From: Epsilonproteobacteria bacterium UBA6211
GTDB lineage: Bacteria; Campylobacterota; Campylobacteria; Campylobacterales; Arcobacteraceae
DNA length: 64,000 nucleotides
Reading direction: 5' to 3'
NCBI GenBank assembly: GCA_002421845.1
Contig: DISL01000100.1
Span: 52,823 to 116,822, forward strand
The first letter of the stretch is position 1. Each line of letters starts with the position of its first letter. Of the stretch, positions 34,214 to 44,985 are shown piece after piece. The translations under genes were made by a program, and so were the position numbers. Under the pieces are notes generated by a model. It saw only the letters and a list, made by a program, of their open reading frames with translations, was not told the DNA's origin and ran no database searches.

Positions 34214-36163
34214 CTATTCTTTTATTTCTTTTATTTCTGAAGCAAACATTTTATCATTTTCCAACTTAGAGATGATAAATAGAACTACAACCAAAACTAT
34301 AGCACCTGCGTTTGAGTTGAAAAACAATATGGCAAATAGTGAAACAAACAAAACAATATATGCAAACATCTTATTTCTTATCAATAATAATGCCACTCCC
34401 AAAATCACGGCAGTTAGTTCAAGAATTTTATGATATACGATATACCCTACCGTATTTTTTATAACACATGCTAACATTTTAGGGTCATTTTCACATAGCA
34501 AGATATATTCTGTATTTAAAAATATATTTTGTCTAAATAGATAAATAACCGCAACACTAATCAAACTAAATACAAAATAAGGCAACATTCCTTTTAGATG
34601 TGCAGATTTTGACTGATTGTATATCAAAAGTGCAATAAAAAACGTTATCAAAGAAAATGCAACTGCTTGAATATTTGCTAAAGTTTCATTATACAAAATA
34701 CCTACGGCACAGATTAATACCAAAATAGAAACCACCTTTTCAAAAAGGTTAGTATTAAACATTGATGCTATTTTTTTGAAATACAACATAGCAAATACTA
34801 TCAGAACAAACAATAATCCGTAATTTGCAAAACTTTTGTATCTACCGTCTATAAAAATTGCAAAAGCTTCTATAAATACAAATGCAACAATAAATAGTCT
34901 TGCTATCTCAAATGATGTCAATGTAAATTTGTTTTGAGTGAAATTTAGATAAATATTCAAAATATACGTGTAAAGAATCATCATACCGATAAAAGATATG
35001 CTAGAGCGAAAATAATCAACCAAATCTTTTGATGTAATGATATATTGGTTTAATTGTAAAGTCAATAAAATAGAACTCACAAAGGCAAATAATAAAGCCT
35101 TTATAATAACACTATTTTCACTATTGTTAGCTTTGGTTATAAAAATCAAAGATAACATAAACAGTACGGTTGAAATAACAAATAATTGCCCGTAATTTGG
35201 AAACTCGCTTATATCACCGTCTATGATATTTTTATCATTTGAGTTTTCGTCATATATCCCCCAATATCCTCCGACTGCACCTTCACTAGCTCTTTTCCAA
35301 CTTTGATCAAACGCTTCTATAATATTGTAATTCCAGCCTTGTTCGTTTGCTATACTTAAAAATCCTCTTATAAATTCCGCTTGAGAGATAGGACTAGGCA
35401 ATGATGCTTCCCTCATTCTACCTTCACTTGGCCATCCTGTCTCACCTATTAGAAGTTTTTTATCTTTCAAAATAGAAGCCACTTCCCCGTGTGTATTTTT
35501 GATATGCTCTAGTGCATTATCTACTGCTACAGGATAATCTTCCCAGTAAGGTAAAATATGTATAGTAACAAAATCCACTAAAGAAGATAACTCTTGATTT
35601 TTAAGCCAAAATTCCCACACATCTGCGTAAGTCACTTTCGTATCAGGCAACTGCTCTTTGACCCACGATATATAACTACCGAGTTTTTGTCCACTCATTT
35701 CACGGCGTAACAACACCTCATTACCTACAACTACCGCTTCTATAACATCTGGATACTCACGAGCTAGTCTTACTACGGTTCTTAACTCTTTTTGAGTCAC
35801 CTTTTCATCACCGCATACCCATGCACCAAGCAAAACTTTCAAACCGTGCTTTCTTGCGTATTTAGGTATCGACTCCAAACCTGTAACCGAATATATTCTT
35901 ATACCGTTAAACTTTGTGGATAAAAGTTCCAAATCTTTATCAATTCTCTCTTCCGGTATTTTTAAACCATTGTTTAAATCAGCCGGAGATTCACCGTATT
36001 TAAAAGGTGCATAAGATACACTTTGAAGTTTATCACTAAAATGATATGATGCTTTCAGCTTCGCAGGTTTGCCTAGAAAATACCAAAAAACATACATACA
36101 CACAACAAAAACAGATACTATTAGAACTAAATTTTTTTTACTACTCAGGTTTATTTGCTTCAA
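34214..36163 (-). CDS. Membrane-bound glycoside hydrolase family 17-like protein
   Basis: A 649-residue two-part protein. An N-terminal membrane anchor (about 11-30) leads to a GH17-like (beta/alpha)8 domain (about 45-320) with the acid/base Glu149 in VVVGNEV and the nucleophile Glu241 in IGETGWPS, both canonical. The second half (about 328-640) has roughly nine hydrophobic helices. GH17 members act on beta-1,3-glucans as hydrolases or transglycosylases; bacterial membrane-linked forms occur with periplasmic or exported glucan synthesis. The catalytic domain is probably periplasmic. It starts with TTG inside ispG (23-base overlap) and is followed by dnaB. No glucan synthase gene is seen. Confidence 0.85.
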   Translation of the reverse strand: MKQINLSSKKNLVLIVSVFVVCMYVFWYFLGKPAKLKASYHFSDKLQSVSYAPFKYGESPADLNNGLKIPEERIDKDLELLSTKFNGIRIYSVTGLESIPKYARKHGLKVLLGAWVCGDEKVTQKELRTVVRLAREYPDVIEAVVVGNEVLLRREMSGQKLGSYISWVKEQLPDTKVTYADVWEFWLKNQELSSLVDFVTIHILPYWEDYPVAVDNALEHIKNTHGEVASILKDKKLLIGETGWPSEGRMREASLPSPISQAEFIRGFLSIANEQGWNYNIIEAFDQSWKRASEGAVGGYWGIYDENSNDKNIIDGDISEFPNYGQLFVISTVLFMLSLIFITKANNSENSVIIKALLFAFVSSILLTLQLNQYIITSKDLVDYFRSSISFIGMMILYTYILNIYLNFTQNKFTLTSFEIARLFIVAFVFIEAFAIFIDGRYKSFANYGLLFVLIVFAMLYFKKIASMFNTNLFEKVVSILVLICAVGILYNETLANIQAVAFSLITFFIALLIYNQSKSAHLKGMLPYFVFSLISVAVIYLFRQNIFLNTEYILLCENDPKMLACVIKNTVGYIVYHKILELTAVILGVALLLIRNKMFAYIVLFVSLFAILFFNSNAGAIVLVVVLFIISKLENDKMFASEIKEIKE

Positions 36164-37202
36164 TTTCCACTTCTTCCAAAAATCTTTTTAATAATTCATT
36201 TTCAGGAAGTTTTGCTATAACTTCCCCTTTTTTTATAATAAGTCCGCTACCTTTGCCGTAAGCTATAGCTACATCGGCACTCTTTGCTTCACCTATGGCA
36301 TTTACCACACACCCCATAACCGATATATTAAGAGGTCTTTTTATATGTTTTGTAGCCTCTTCCACTTGTGCTACGGCACTTACCAAATCGGCCTCTATTC
36401 GACCGCACGTCGGGCAAGAGATGATATTTAAACCGTCTTTTATAACACCGGCATTTTTAAGTATGGCACGTCCCACTTCTATCTCTTTTTCAAGCTCTCC
36501 GGTTATAGAAACCCTAAGAGTATCACCGATACCTTCAAGTAACAAAGCTCCAAGAGCTATAGAAGATTTGATAGTCGAGTGAAACAACGTCCCAGCCTCA
36601 GTTACACCCAAATGAAAAGGGTACTCGTTTTTTGGTCTAAGGAGTCTATAGGCTTCAACCGTTCTTTGTACATCACTTGCTTTTAGAGAAACTTTGATGT
36701 CGCTAAAGCCCAAATCCTCCAAAAACTTTATATTATACTCTGCACTTGCTACCATACCTACGGCACTTTGACCGTATTTATCCTCAAACTCTGCTTCCAA
36801 AGAGCCACAGTTGACACCTATCCTAATAGGTATATTTCTCTCTTTACAAGCTTTTACGACTTCGGCAACCCTTTGCTTGGAGCCAATATTACCTGGATTT
36901 ATTCTAATACAATCAACAACTTCGGATGCTATAAGAGCTAGTTTGTGATTGAAATGAATATCGGCTACAATAGGGAGTTTTACTTGCTTTTTGATTTCTT
37001 TTAAAGCTTCTGCAGCCTCAATATCGGGAACAGCCAATCTTACTATATCCGCACCTGCAAAATGTAATCTATTTATTTGCTCAACGGTACTTTTGATGTC
37101 TTCCGTTTTACTAAAAGTCATAGACTGAACACTTATCGGTGAATCTCCACCAACGGCAACATTACCTACAAAAATTTTTTTAGTTTTATATCTATTTATC
37201 AT
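36141..37202 (-). CDS. ispG: (E)-4-hydroxy-3-methylbut-2-enyl-diphosphate synthase
   Basis: [4Fe-4S] enzyme of the MEP isoprenoid pathway, also called GcpE. The 353-residue protein has [13 protein letters not shown], the barrel segment [12 protein letters not shown], and the three cluster cysteines: two in [10 protein letters not shown] and one in [11 protein letters not shown]. The length is that of the two-domain bacterial form. It is first in the leftward ispG-GH17-dnaB run and divergent from cvpA. Confidence 0.96.
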   Translation of the reverse strand: MINRYKTKKIFVGNVAVGGDSPISVQSMTFSKTEDIKSTVEQINRLHFAGADIVRLAVPDIEAAEALKEIKKQVKLPIVADIHFNHKLALIASEVVDCIRINPGNIGSKQRVAEVVKACKERNIPIRIGVNCGSLEAEFEDKYGQSAVGMVASAEYNIKFLEDLGFSDIKVSLKASDVQRTVEAYRLLRPKNEYPFHLGVTEAGTLFHSTIKSSIALGALLLEGIGDTLRVSITGELEKEIEVGRAILKNAGVIKDGLNIISCPTCGRIEADLVSAVAQVEEATKHIKRPLNISVMGCVVNAIGEAKSADVAIAYGKGSGLIIKKGEVIAKLPENELLKRFLEEVEIEANKPE

Positions 37203-37242
37203 TTGGATATTCTATCAAAATTTTCTTTAAAGAGATTTATGG

Positions 37243-37248
37243 TAGAAT
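37243..37248 (+). promoter_or_regulatory. -10 element for cvpA
   Basis: TAGAAT, with TATGG just before it (TGgTAGAAT at 37240-37248), lies 30 bases upstream of the cvpA TTG start in the ispG/cvpA divergent region. Confidence 0.4.
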
Positions 37249-37277
37249 ATCGCCAATTTTAAAAAAGGTTTTGTTTT

Positions 37278-37904
37278 TTGGAAAATTTAAATATATTTGA
37301 TATTGTTACTCTTCTACTAATTATACTTATCGGGTTAAAAGGACTTTTTAGAGGTTTCATCAAAGAAGTTTTTGCACTTATCGGTATTGTCGGCGGTATA
37401 TTCGTAGCATCAAGACTTGCTAGAGAGGTTGGCTTTTTTATAGGTGGCTTTTTCAAAATAGATAATGAATCTACTATATTGTTTATAGGTTTTTTAGTAT
37501 CTGTTATAATATTTTGGGGTCTTGTTTATTTACTTGGGACATTAGTCAGCAAAATGTTTTCCTTAAGTGGACTTGGAATATTAGACAGAACTCTTGGTGT
37601 AATATTCGGTGCAGGTAAAATATTCCTAATTTTTGCTATAATATTTTATGCACTATCAAAAGTAGATGCCATCAAAAATGCTATCAAAGCAAAAGTCGGT
37701 AACTCCTTTATGTACCCTATTTTTGTAGAAACAGGTGCGGCTATCATAAAAATGGATACTTCGGCAATAGTTAAAAAAATAGAAACTAGCATAGATGATA
37801 CGGCTAAAGATGTAAAAGAAAAAGTTGTAGAAGATACCACAAAAAAAGCTAAAGAAGCCGTAGAAGATTTTAAAGACAATTCAACACCTCAAACAAAGGA
37901 ATAG
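37278..37904 (+). CDS. cvpA: CvpA-family membrane protein
   Basis: A 208-residue inner membrane protein. Four hydrophobic helices with the conserved start NIFDIVTLLLIILIGLKGLFRGFIKEVF (split: ILIGLKGLFRGF is the CvpA signature) and the loop LGILDRTLGVIFGAGK match CvpA, first known for colicin V export and now linked to envelope homeostasis. The C-terminal about 50 residues are charged and helical. It starts with TTG with AAAAAAGG nine bases upstream. The next gene, fur, begins one base after its stop. Confidence 0.88.
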   Translation: MENLNIFDIVTLLLIILIGLKGLFRGFIKEVFALIGIVGGIFVASRLAREVGFFIGGFFKIDNESTILFIGFLVSVIIFWGLVYLLGTLVSKMFSLSGLGILDRTLGVIFGAGKIFLIFAIIFYALSKVDAIKNAIKAKVGNSFMYPIFVETGAAIIKMDTSAIVKKIETSIDDTAKDVKEKVVEDTTKKAKEAVEDFKDNSTPQTKE

Positions 37905-37905
37905 T

Positions 37906-38343
37906 ATGGAAAACGAAAACAAACTTATTGATGATTTCAAAGACTTGCTTAGAAAAAAGGGGATGAAGTTTACTGAACAACGTGCTATAATATTACAAAT
38001 ATTATTTAGTATTGATGGACATTTAAACGCCGAAGAGATTCATGATGTAGTCAAAAAAGACTATCCTGATTCAAACATAGGTATTGCAACTGTTTATAGA
38101 ACTCTTAGTTTTCTTGAAGAGGCAAATCTTATCACTTCTATATCTTTTGGAACTGAAGGTAAAAGATATGAAGGTAACACAAAAAAACATCATGACCATT
38201 TAATCTGTACAAAATGCGGTAAAATCGTAGAATTTATGGATAGTGAAATAGAAAAAAAACAAGAGCAAATCGCAAAGAAAAACGGATTTGAAATTACATC
38301 TCATAATATGCAAATTTTTGGAATTTGCAGTGATTGTAAATAA
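37906..38343 (+). CDS. fur: Fur-family metalloregulator
   Basis: Iron-responsive repressor or relative, 145 residues. It has an N-terminal winged helix (KGMKFTEQRAIILQ, IATVYRTLSFLEEANLI) and a dimerisation domain with the HHDHLICTKCGKIVEF metal site, one CxxC pair (CTKC) and a second (CSDC) at the C-terminus, as in structural-zinc Fur proteins. PerR cannot be excluded by eye. It lies between cvpA and lysS and is transcribed with them. Confidence 0.92.
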   Translation: MENENKLIDDFKDLLRKKGMKFTEQRAIILQILFSIDGHLNAEEIHDVVKKDYPDSNIGIATVYRTLSFLEEANLITSISFGTEGKRYEGNTKKHHDHLICTKCGKIVEFMDSEIEKKQEQIAKKNGFEITSHNMQIFGICSDCK

Positions 38344-38352
38344 GGAGAAATA

Positions 38353-39858
38353 TTGTTCGCAGATATATATGTAAAACAAAAAATAGATAAAGCAAACCAT
38401 CTAAAAGAAATTGGAATAAATCCATATTCAAACGAGTCAAATAGAAATACAACTATAAAAAAGTTTAAAAACGTTAATAGTGATATTGAACATCTTGAAA
38501 ATAAAAGGGATGAAAATAGAGTTTATACGGTAGCCGGTAGAATAAAATTCTACAGACTTATGGGTAAGGCTGCATTTTTAAAAATAGAAGATGAATATGA
38601 TATGCTTCAAATATACGTAGCTAGAGACAACCTCCCTGAAGGGTTTTTCAACGATGTATTTAAAAAAGACTTCGAAGTTGGCGATATTATAGAAGTTAGC
38701 GGTTACCCTTTTGTGACAGGTCAAGGTGAGCTTTCACTACATGTTGACGGTATCAAAATGCTTACAAAAGCAATAGCTCCATTACCTGAAAAATTCCATG
38801 GTATAACAGACAAAGAGATGAGATACAGACAAAGGTATCTTGACCTTATAATGAATTCTGAAGTTAGAAAAACATTCCACTTAAGAAGTAAGATTGTTTC
38901 ACTTATTAGAAGATTTTTTGAGGACAAAGGTTTCTTAGAAGTTGAAACTCCTATGATGCACCCTATTGCCGGTGGAGCAAATGCAAGACCTTTCGTAACC
39001 CATCATAATGCACTTGGAATAGATAGATTCCTTAGAATTGCCCCTGAACTATACCTAAAAAGACTTATAGTCGGTGGATTTGAAGCTGTTTTTGAAATAA
39101 ATAGAAACTTTAGAAATGAAGGTATGGATGCTACCCACAACCCAGAATTTACATCTATAGAATTTTATTGGGCATACAAAACATACAAAGATTTAATACA
39201 TATTACAAAAGAGCTTTTTGAATATTTATTTGACCATTTAGAACTACCGAAAGTTTTACCTTACGGAGATATGAAAATCAACTTTTCAAATATGAAAGAG
39301 ATTAGATTGATAGATTCTCTTAGCCAAATAGGTGGAGTACCTGCTGATATAATAGGCGACAAAACAAAAATATTGGCATTTTTAAAATCAAACAACCTAG
39401 AAGCAAACGATAAATTGAACCTTGGACAATTATACGGCGTATTATTTGATGAGTTTGTAGAAAGCAAACTAATAGACCCTACTTTTATCACACACTACCC
39501 TGTTGAGCTTTCTCCTCTTGCAAGAAGAAACGATGCAGAGCCTGAATTAACAGATAGATTTGAGCTTTTTATAGGCGGTAAAGAGATAGCAAATGCATTT
39601 AGTGAGCTTAACGACCCTGTTGATCAATATGAGAGATTTAACGACCAACTAAAAGCAAAAGAGTGTGGAGATGATGAAGCACACGAAATGGATGAAGATT
39701 TCGTAGAAGCACTAAAATACGGTATGGCTCCTACTGCAGGTGAAGGTATCGGTATAGATAGACTAGTAATGATGCTTACAAATAACCACAGTATTAGAGA
39801 TGTATTGTTGTTTCCAGCGATGAAACCTATTAAAAAACAAGAAAACGAAGAAGAATAA
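38353..39858 (+). CDS. lysS: Lysyl-tRNA synthetase, class II
   Basis: Charges tRNA(Lys); 501 residues. An OB-fold anticodon domain ([21 protein letters not shown]) is followed by the class II core with motif 1 ([16 protein letters not shown]), motif 2 ([15 protein letters not shown]) and motif 3 ([13 protein letters not shown]). It starts with TTG at 38353 with AAGGAG five bases upstream. It is followed by glyA after 20 bases. Confidence 0.97.
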   Translation: MFADIYVKQKIDKANHLKEIGINPYSNESNRNTTIKKFKNVNSDIEHLENKRDENRVYTVAGRIKFYRLMGKAAFLKIEDEYDMLQIYVARDNLPEGFFNDVFKKDFEVGDIIEVSGYPFVTGQGELSLHVDGIKMLTKAIAPLPEKFHGITDKEMRYRQRYLDLIMNSEVRKTFHLRSKIVSLIRRFFEDKGFLEVETPMMHPIAGGANARPFVTHHNALGIDRFLRIAPELYLKRLIVGGFEAVFEINRNFRNEGMDATHNPEFTSIEFYWAYKTYKDLIHITKELFEYLFDHLELPKVLPYGDMKINFSNMKEIRLIDSLSQIGGVPADIIGDKTKILAFLKSNNLEANDKLNLGQLYGVLFDEFVESKLIDPTFITHYPVELSPLARRNDAEPELTDRFELFIGGKEIANAFSELNDPVDQYERFNDQLKAKECGDDEAHEMDEDFVEALKYGMAPTAGEGIGIDRLVMMLTNNHSIRDVLLFPAMKPIKKQENEEE

Positions 39859-39878
39859 ATTTAGAAAAAGGATAGAAA

Positions 39879-41141
39879 ATGGCATTTATTGAAGAAAAAA
39901 GTTTAAAAGATGCAGACCCATTAGTATGGAATATGGTACAAGGTGAATTAAAAAGACAAACTACACACTTAGAGATGATAGCTAGTGAAAACTTCACAAG
40001 TCCTGCAGTAATGCAAGCTATGGGAAGCGTATTTACAAACAAATATGCTGAAGGTTACCCATATAAAAGATACTACGGTGGATGTGAATTTGCAGACCAA
40101 GTAGAACAACTTGCTATTGATAGAGCTTGTGAAATATTCGGCTGTAAATATGCAAACGTTCAACCACATAGCGGTAGCCAAGCAAACGGTGCCGTATATG
40201 CTGCACTTCTTCAAGCAGGAGATAAACTTCTTGGTATGGATTTAAGCCACGGTGGACACTTAACACACGGTTCAAAACCAAGCTTTAGCGGTAAAAACTA
40301 CCACTCTTTTACTTATGGAGTAGAACTTGACGGTAGAATGAACTATGATAAAATCATGGAAATAGCAAAAGTAGTACAACCTAAAATCATAGTTTGCGGT
40401 GCAAGTGCTTATGCTAGAGAGATAGATTTCAAAAAATTTAGAGAAATTGCAGATGCAGTTGGAGCTATTTTATTTGCTGATATTGCTCACATTGCAGGAC
40501 TTGTTGCAGCAGGTGAACATATGAGTCCGTTTCCATATGCAGACGTAGTAACTTCAACAACACACAAAACTCTAAGAGGACCAAGAGGCGGACTTATACT
40601 TACAAACGATGAAGAGATAGCAAAAAAAATCAATAGTGCAATTTTCCCTGGAACTCAAGGTGGACCTCTTGTACATGTAATAGCTGCAAAAGCTGTAGCA
40701 TTTGGTGAAGTTCTTAAACCTGAGTGGACAACTTATGCTAAACAAGTAAAAGCAAATGCAAAAATTCTTGGTGAAGTATTGGTAAAAAGAGGATTTGAGC
40801 TTGTAAGCGGTGGAACTGATAATCACCTTGTATTACTATCTTTTGTAAATAGAGATTTTAGCGGTAAAGAGGCTGATGCAGCTCTTGGAAATGCAGGGAT
40901 TACCGTAAATAAAAACACAGTTCCTGGTGAGACTAGAAGTCCTTTCGTAACAAGCGGTATAAGAATAGGAAGCCCTGCTCTTACGGCTAGAGGTATGAAA
41001 GAAGCTGAATTTGAATTTATAGCAAACAAAATAGCTGATGTATTAAGCGATATAAACAATACTGAACTTCAAGCACAAGTAAAAAAAGAACTTGAAGAGT
41101 TGGCAAGTAAATTCGTAATTTACAATCAATCAACATATTAA
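39879..41141 (+). CDS. glyA: Serine hydroxymethyltransferase
   Basis: PLP enzyme converting serine and THF to glycine and methylene-THF, 420 residues. It shows [38 protein letters not shown] and the PLP lysine in [15 protein letters not shown], with [13 protein letters not shown] [17 protein letters not shown] near the C-terminus. An AAAGGA ribosome-binding site precedes the ATG. It provides methylene-THF, the substrate of the MetF-type enzyme encoded at about 12 kb. Confidence 0.97.
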   Translation: MAFIEEKSLKDADPLVWNMVQGELKRQTTHLEMIASENFTSPAVMQAMGSVFTNKYAEGYPYKRYYGGCEFADQVEQLAIDRACEIFGCKYANVQPHSGSQANGAVYAALLQAGDKLLGMDLSHGGHLTHGSKPSFSGKNYHSFTYGVELDGRMNYDKIMEIAKVVQPKIIVCGASAYAREIDFKKFREIADAVGAILFADIAHIAGLVAAGEHMSPFPYADVVTSTTHKTLRGPRGGLILTNDEEIAKKINSAIFPGTQGGPLVHVIAAKAVAFGEVLKPEWTTYAKQVKANAKILGEVLVKRGFELVSGGTDNHLVLLSFVNRDFSGKEADAALGNAGITVNKNTVPGETRSPFVTSGIRIGSPALTARGMKEAEFEFIANKIADVLSDINNTELQAQVKKELEELASKFVIYNQSTY

Positions 41142-41156
41142 TTTCGTGAATTGAAA

Positions 41157-41222
41157 ATCGTAAGTCGTAAGTAGTGACGATAATTACTTAAACGACTTAC
41201 AATTTACGACTCACGACTTACG
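41157..41222. repeat. Degenerate CGTAAGT word repeat with inverted ends
   Basis: The 96-base gap between glyA and the SPOR gene is built mostly from repeats of CGTAAGT-like words: CGTAAGTCGT at 41159-41168 recurs inverted as ACGACTTACG at 41213-41222, with further partial copies (ACGACTTAC, ACGACTCACG) between. The same words occur at 49778-49804. I see no gene in it. It could fold as a hairpin, and acts perhaps as an intergenic terminator or is a sequence relic. Confidence 0.6.
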
Positions 41223-41237
41223 AAAAAAGGAGAAGAG

Positions 41238-42185
41238 ATGGAATTTAAAAGTGAAGAGTTTTTGAGAAAAGTTGAGAAAGCTTCAAAGCAAAGGGATGGC
41301 GAGAATTTCAAAGCAAATGATATATATGCCGATGAAGGCAACCCATATAGTCAAAGCGGTGGCAAACCTTACAATGATACCAACAGTGAACTTGAAGATA
41401 TACTCTTAAGTGCCAACTCTTCTTCACAAGATAAGAAAAAATACATAGTATTAGCAGGTTCACTAGTAGTACTTTTTTTAATTATTCTTATTTTAATAAA
41501 AGTTTTTTCAGGCTCTCCACAAGACGATACATTGACAAAGACTTCAGAGACCATTTCTCAAGATAAAGCTCTTGAAGGTCAAAGTATAGAGCAAGAATAC
41601 CAAAGAATAATCAACGAAAGACTAAAAAAACTTCAGGAACAAAAAGAGGCTGAACAGTCACAAACTTCTACTCAAGCAGAACAAATACAACCTATGCAAG
41701 AACAACAACCTGATGTACAACAGCCTATAACCGTAGAAGAACCTATAAAAGAGACACCTATAACTCCGGTCAAAGAGACTATCAAAGAAACTGTAAAACA
41801 ACCTATAGTAGAGAAAAAAACAGTGCAACCTGAACCTACACCAAAAACTACTGCACCGAAAACAGATACAAAAGCTTTGTTTACTCAAGCCACAACTCCA
41901 TCTAGCAGTAGTACAACACAAAATGTTTCTAAGGCTAATTCAAATTCTGACTTAAAAGGTTTCTTTATACAAGTTGGAGCATTTTCAAAAGAGCCTAGTA
42001 ATAATTTTCTAAATAAAATCAAATCAAAAGGTTATTCATACAAAATCTTTAAAGACAACGTAAATGGTATTACATATAATAAAGTTTTAGTAGGACCTTT
42101 TAACAGTAGAACAGAGGCTGAAAGTAATGCAACAGGTGTAAAAAAAGCTCTTGAACTAAATAGTGCTTTTATACTAAGTTTTTAA
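41238..42185 (+). CDS. SPOR-domain membrane protein
   Basis: A 315-residue bitopic protein: a charged cytoplasmic N-terminus, one membrane helix at about 69-90 (YIVLAGSLVVLFLIILILIK), a long Gln/Glu/Pro/Thr-rich periplasmic stretch (about 110-230), and a C-terminal SPOR domain (about 235-315, GFFIQVGAFSKEPS...YKVLVGPFNSRTEAE) that binds denuded glycan strands at division sites. The layout resembles FtsN/DedD-like proteins, so a role in septation is likely but not shown. RBS AAAGGAGAAG precedes the ATG. It is followed by trpE. Confidence 0.88.
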   Translation: MEFKSEEFLRKVEKASKQRDGENFKANDIYADEGNPYSQSGGKPYNDTNSELEDILLSANSSSQDKKKYIVLAGSLVVLFLIILILIKVFSGSPQDDTLTKTSETISQDKALEGQSIEQEYQRIINERLKKLQEQKEAEQSQTSTQAEQIQPMQEQQPDVQQPITVEEPIKETPITPVKETIKETVKQPIVEKKTVQPEPTPKTTAPKTDTKALFTQATTPSSSSTTQNVSKANSNSDLKGFFIQVGAFSKEPSNNFLNKIKSKGYSYKIFKDNVNGITYNKVLVGPFNSRTEAESNATGVKKALELNSAFILSF

Positions 42186-42206
42186 TACAAAGAGCGGTGA
42201 TATAGT

Positions 42207-43616
42207 ATGTTTTATAGCAAAACTCTTTTTTTAGACCAATTTACCCCTGTATCGGTATATGCAAAAGTAAAAAAGTTGTTTCCAAATGAGATAACTTTTT
42301 TATTTGAAAGTAGCATAAGTAATTCACATGACGGAAATTTTAGCTTTATATTTGTAGGCGTTAGAGAAAGAGTTTGGCATAAAGACGGTAAAAGTTTTTA
42401 TCTAAATGAAAACGGTAAAACAGAAGAGATAGAATCAAATCCATTTAAATTCTTGAAAAAATATTATGCAAGTATAGATAAAGATACTTACAAAGCAAAA
42501 GCAAAAGAGTTAGGTATAGGTTTAATAGACGGTTTTATCGGAAATATAGGATATGATATGGTTTGCGAGTTTGAACCTAAACTCAAAAAATCTATGTCAA
42601 ATCTAAAAGACGATATAAATATTGCCGATTTGGATTTAATCAGACCTAAAATAATCCTTGGATACTCACACAAAAGCTCAAAACTTGTAATAGTGACTTC
42701 ACTCAAAGAGTATGAAAATAGTTTGGACAAAATAGAAAATGAACTAAAAACAGACTATGAATATTTACCTTTGAAAAAAGCAACTATTATAGATGAGGGG
42801 AAATTCGCCTATACAAAAGATGAGTTTTTTGAGATGGTTGCAAAAAGCAAAGAGATGATTAGAAGCGGTGACGTATTTCAAATACTTATGGCAAATAGAT
42901 TTACCCAAAAAGCCATAGTAGATCACTTGAGCTTTTATAGGGTGCTAAGAAGCAAAAACCCTAGCCCGTATTTGTATTTACTGCAATATGAAGATTTCTC
43001 TATTGCAGGAAGTAGTCCTGAGGTCATGGTAAGGCTAACAGACGGTCAAATTCTACTTCGCCCTATAGCAGGTACAAGAAAAAGGGGTCAGACACTAGCC
43101 AAAGACCTTGAAATGGAAAACGAACTTATCAACGACCCAAAGGAAAGAGCTGAACATATAATGCTTATAGATTTGGGTAGAAATGACGTTGGACGTGTCG
43201 CAAAAAGCGGAACAGTCAAAGTAACAGATCTTATGAGAGTAGAGAGATATTCTCACGTAATGCACATAGTGAGTGATGTGGAAGGTACTTTGGATGAAAA
43301 ATACGATATGTTTGATTTGTTTGTAGCAACTTTCACCGCAGGAACTATGACGGGAGCACCAAAAATCAGAGCTATGGAGCTAATAGCAGAATTTGAAGGT
43401 ATTAAAAGAAGCTTTTATAGCGGGAGTATTGCATATTTTGGTTTTGACGGTAATATGGATAGTGCCATAACCATAAGAACAACTTTACTAAAAGATGATG
43501 TGGTATATTTCCAAGCAGGAGCCGGTGTAGTAGCAGATAGTAAACCTGAGCTAGAATATCTTGAAGTAACAAACAAACTAGCTGCAAATATTGCTACCTT
43601 AAGGGAGCTTAGTTAG
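42207..43616 (+). CDS. trpE: Anthranilate synthase component I
   Basis: Converts chorismate and ammonia to anthranilate, 469 residues. The chorismate-binding domain contains GDVFQILMANRF, AGSSPEVMV, RPIAGTRKRG, MLIDLGRNDVGRV, the FTAGTMTGAPKIRAMELI motif and YFQAGAGVVADSKPE, which fit TrpE. A PabB-type enzyme is possible in principle, but the N-terminal half resembles TrpE (tryptophan-binding part). TrpG is not adjacent, so the glutaminase subunit must come from elsewhere. Confidence 0.88.
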   Translation: MFYSKTLFLDQFTPVSVYAKVKKLFPNEITFLFESSISNSHDGNFSFIFVGVRERVWHKDGKSFYLNENGKTEEIESNPFKFLKKYYASIDKDTYKAKAKELGIGLIDGFIGNIGYDMVCEFEPKLKKSMSNLKDDINIADLDLIRPKIILGYSHKSSKLVIVTSLKEYENSLDKIENELKTDYEYLPLKKATIIDEGKFAYTKDEFFEMVAKSKEMIRSGDVFQILMANRFTQKAIVDHLSFYRVLRSKNPSPYLYLLQYEDFSIAGSSPEVMVRLTDGQILLRPIAGTRKRGQTLAKDLEMENELINDPKERAEHIMLIDLGRNDVGRVAKSGTVKVTDLMRVERYSHVMHIVSDVEGTLDEKYDMFDLFVATFTAGTMTGAPKIRAMELIAEFEGIKRSFYSGSIAYFGFDGNMDSAITIRTTLLKDDVVYFQAGAGVVADSKPELEYLEVTNKLAANIATLRELS

Positions 43617-43688
43617 TGCTGATTTGTAAATAGTTATTAAAAAGTGATTATTTAGTCTAATACAATAGACTTATTTGGCAAAATATAG

Positions 43689-43694
43689 TATAAT
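43689..43694 (+). promoter_or_regulatory. -10 element for the AAA_14 ATPase gene
   Basis: TATAAT in a TATAGTATAAT context, 30 bases before the ATG. It implies the ATPase gene has its own promoter separate from trpE. Confidence 0.45.
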
Positions 43695-43723
43695 ATATAA
43701 AACCTAAAACGATAGGACAAAAT

Positions 43724-44932
43724 ATGATAAAACTACTTGAAAATGCTAAAAGACTCTATACTCTCAAACAAAATCAAGGGTTACCTAAATATAAAAGGTA
43801 TCTTTTTGATAAGCTTAAAAATTCACCGGCAAAACTAACAGCCGTTTATGGAAGTAGAGGCATTGGCAAAACTACTCTTATGATGCAAGTTTTGGAAACT
43901 TCACCACTTCCAAATAGTTCAAAGCTTTATATCTCTTGTGACCATGCAATGTTTCAAGGGGTGTCGCTTTTTGAATTTGTAGATGAGTTTAGTAAAAGGG
44001 GTGGTGAGTTTATTTGTATAGATGAGATTCACGAAGCTTCCAATTTTGAGCAAGAACTTAAATCTATATATGATTTTTTAAATATTAAAGTCTATTTCAC
44101 AGGTTCATCAGCCCTTCATCTTACAAATCCTGATTTTGCACGAAGATATTCGATGTATCACCTCTATCCACTTAGTTTCAAGGAGTATTTAGAGCTTACA
44201 TGTAATATAAATTTATCAATATATCCTTTTGAGCAAATAATAACCAATCATGAAAATATTGTTCCTAATATTTTAGCAAAACTCCCAAACAAAAAGATAC
44301 TCAAATACTATGCTGAGTTTTTAAAAGTCGGTGCATATCCGTTTTATTTTGAAGATAGTACAAAATATGTAGATAGAATAAATGAAATGATTAATACTAT
44401 TTTACATACTGATTTGAGTAAAATATTTTCAATTCAACCTGATAAAATAGATAGTCTCAAAAAACTCCTTATCACTATATGTGTTTCAAAACCGTTAGAG
44501 ATGAGTATAGAATCTCTTGCTTCAACTGTTGGTATTACAAAATCAACTTTATATAAATACATAGAGTACTTAGGAGATGCAGAACTGATTCATCATATTA
44601 CACACGAAGCGAAAAGATTTAAATCAATCCGTAAATCTGATAAACTTTATCTTGCAAATACAAATCTATTTGAAGCACTTTACGTCAATCAAGATATAGG
44701 GACACTAAGAGAAACTTTTTTTGTCTCAACGATGAAACCATATCATACCTTGCATTATGTAGATAAAGGAGATTTTTTAATCGATGAAACATATACTGTT
44801 GAAATCGGAGGAAAAAATAAATCATTTGAACAAATCAAAGAAATACCAAATTCATTTGTAGTAGCAGATGATATAGAGATTGGATTTGGCAATAAAATAC
44901 CTCTGTGGCTATTTGGATTTATAGGTAAATGA
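43724..44932 (+). CDS. AAA_14 / DUF4143-type ATPase
   Basis: A 402-residue ATPase of the family with an AAA core plus a C-terminal DUF4143 domain. Walker A is GSRGIGKTT (43-51) and Walker B is FICIDEIHE (96-104), followed by the sensor-like YFTGSSALHL. A winged-helix-like middle (IESLASTVGITKSTLYKYIEYL) leads to the C-terminal segment TVEIGGKNKSFEQI and the signature ADDIEIGFGNKIPLWLFGF; the E-x-G-G-K spacing resembles the PD-(D/E)xK nuclease fold known for this family. It is a patchily distributed accessory gene; its role is unclear. Flanked by housekeeping genes with its own promoter. Confidence 0.82.
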   Translation: MIKLLENAKRLYTLKQNQGLPKYKRYLFDKLKNSPAKLTAVYGSRGIGKTTLMMQVLETSPLPNSSKLYISCDHAMFQGVSLFEFVDEFSKRGGEFICIDEIHEASNFEQELKSIYDFLNIKVYFTGSSALHLTNPDFARRYSMYHLYPLSFKEYLELTCNINLSIYPFEQIITNHENIVPNILAKLPNKKILKYYAEFLKVGAYPFYFEDSTKYVDRINEMINTILHTDLSKIFSIQPDKIDSLKKLLITICVSKPLEMSIESLASTVGITKSTLYKYIEYLGDAELIHHITHEAKRFKSIRKSDKLYLANTNLFEALYVNQDIGTLRETFFVSTMKPYHTLHYVDKGDFLIDETYTVEIGGKNKSFEQIKEIPNSFVVADDIEIGFGNKIPLWLFGFIGK

Positions 44933-44945
44933 ATAGAAATCTTGT

Positions 44946-44985
44946 GAAGTTAGAATAATAAACTTCTTGAAACAAAATTTTGTTT
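44946..44985. terminator. Weak hairpins between convergent ATPase and SDR genes
   Basis: GAAGTT/AACTTC (44946-44951 / 44961-44966) and a perfect 16-base palindrome AAACAAAATTTTGTTT (44970-44985) lie between the two convergent genes. Both could aid termination but are weak, AT-rich stems. Confidence 0.4.

Noticed and set aside
41157..41222. CRISPR array
   Set aside because: Repeats are 7-10 base words without uniform spacers or cas genes.
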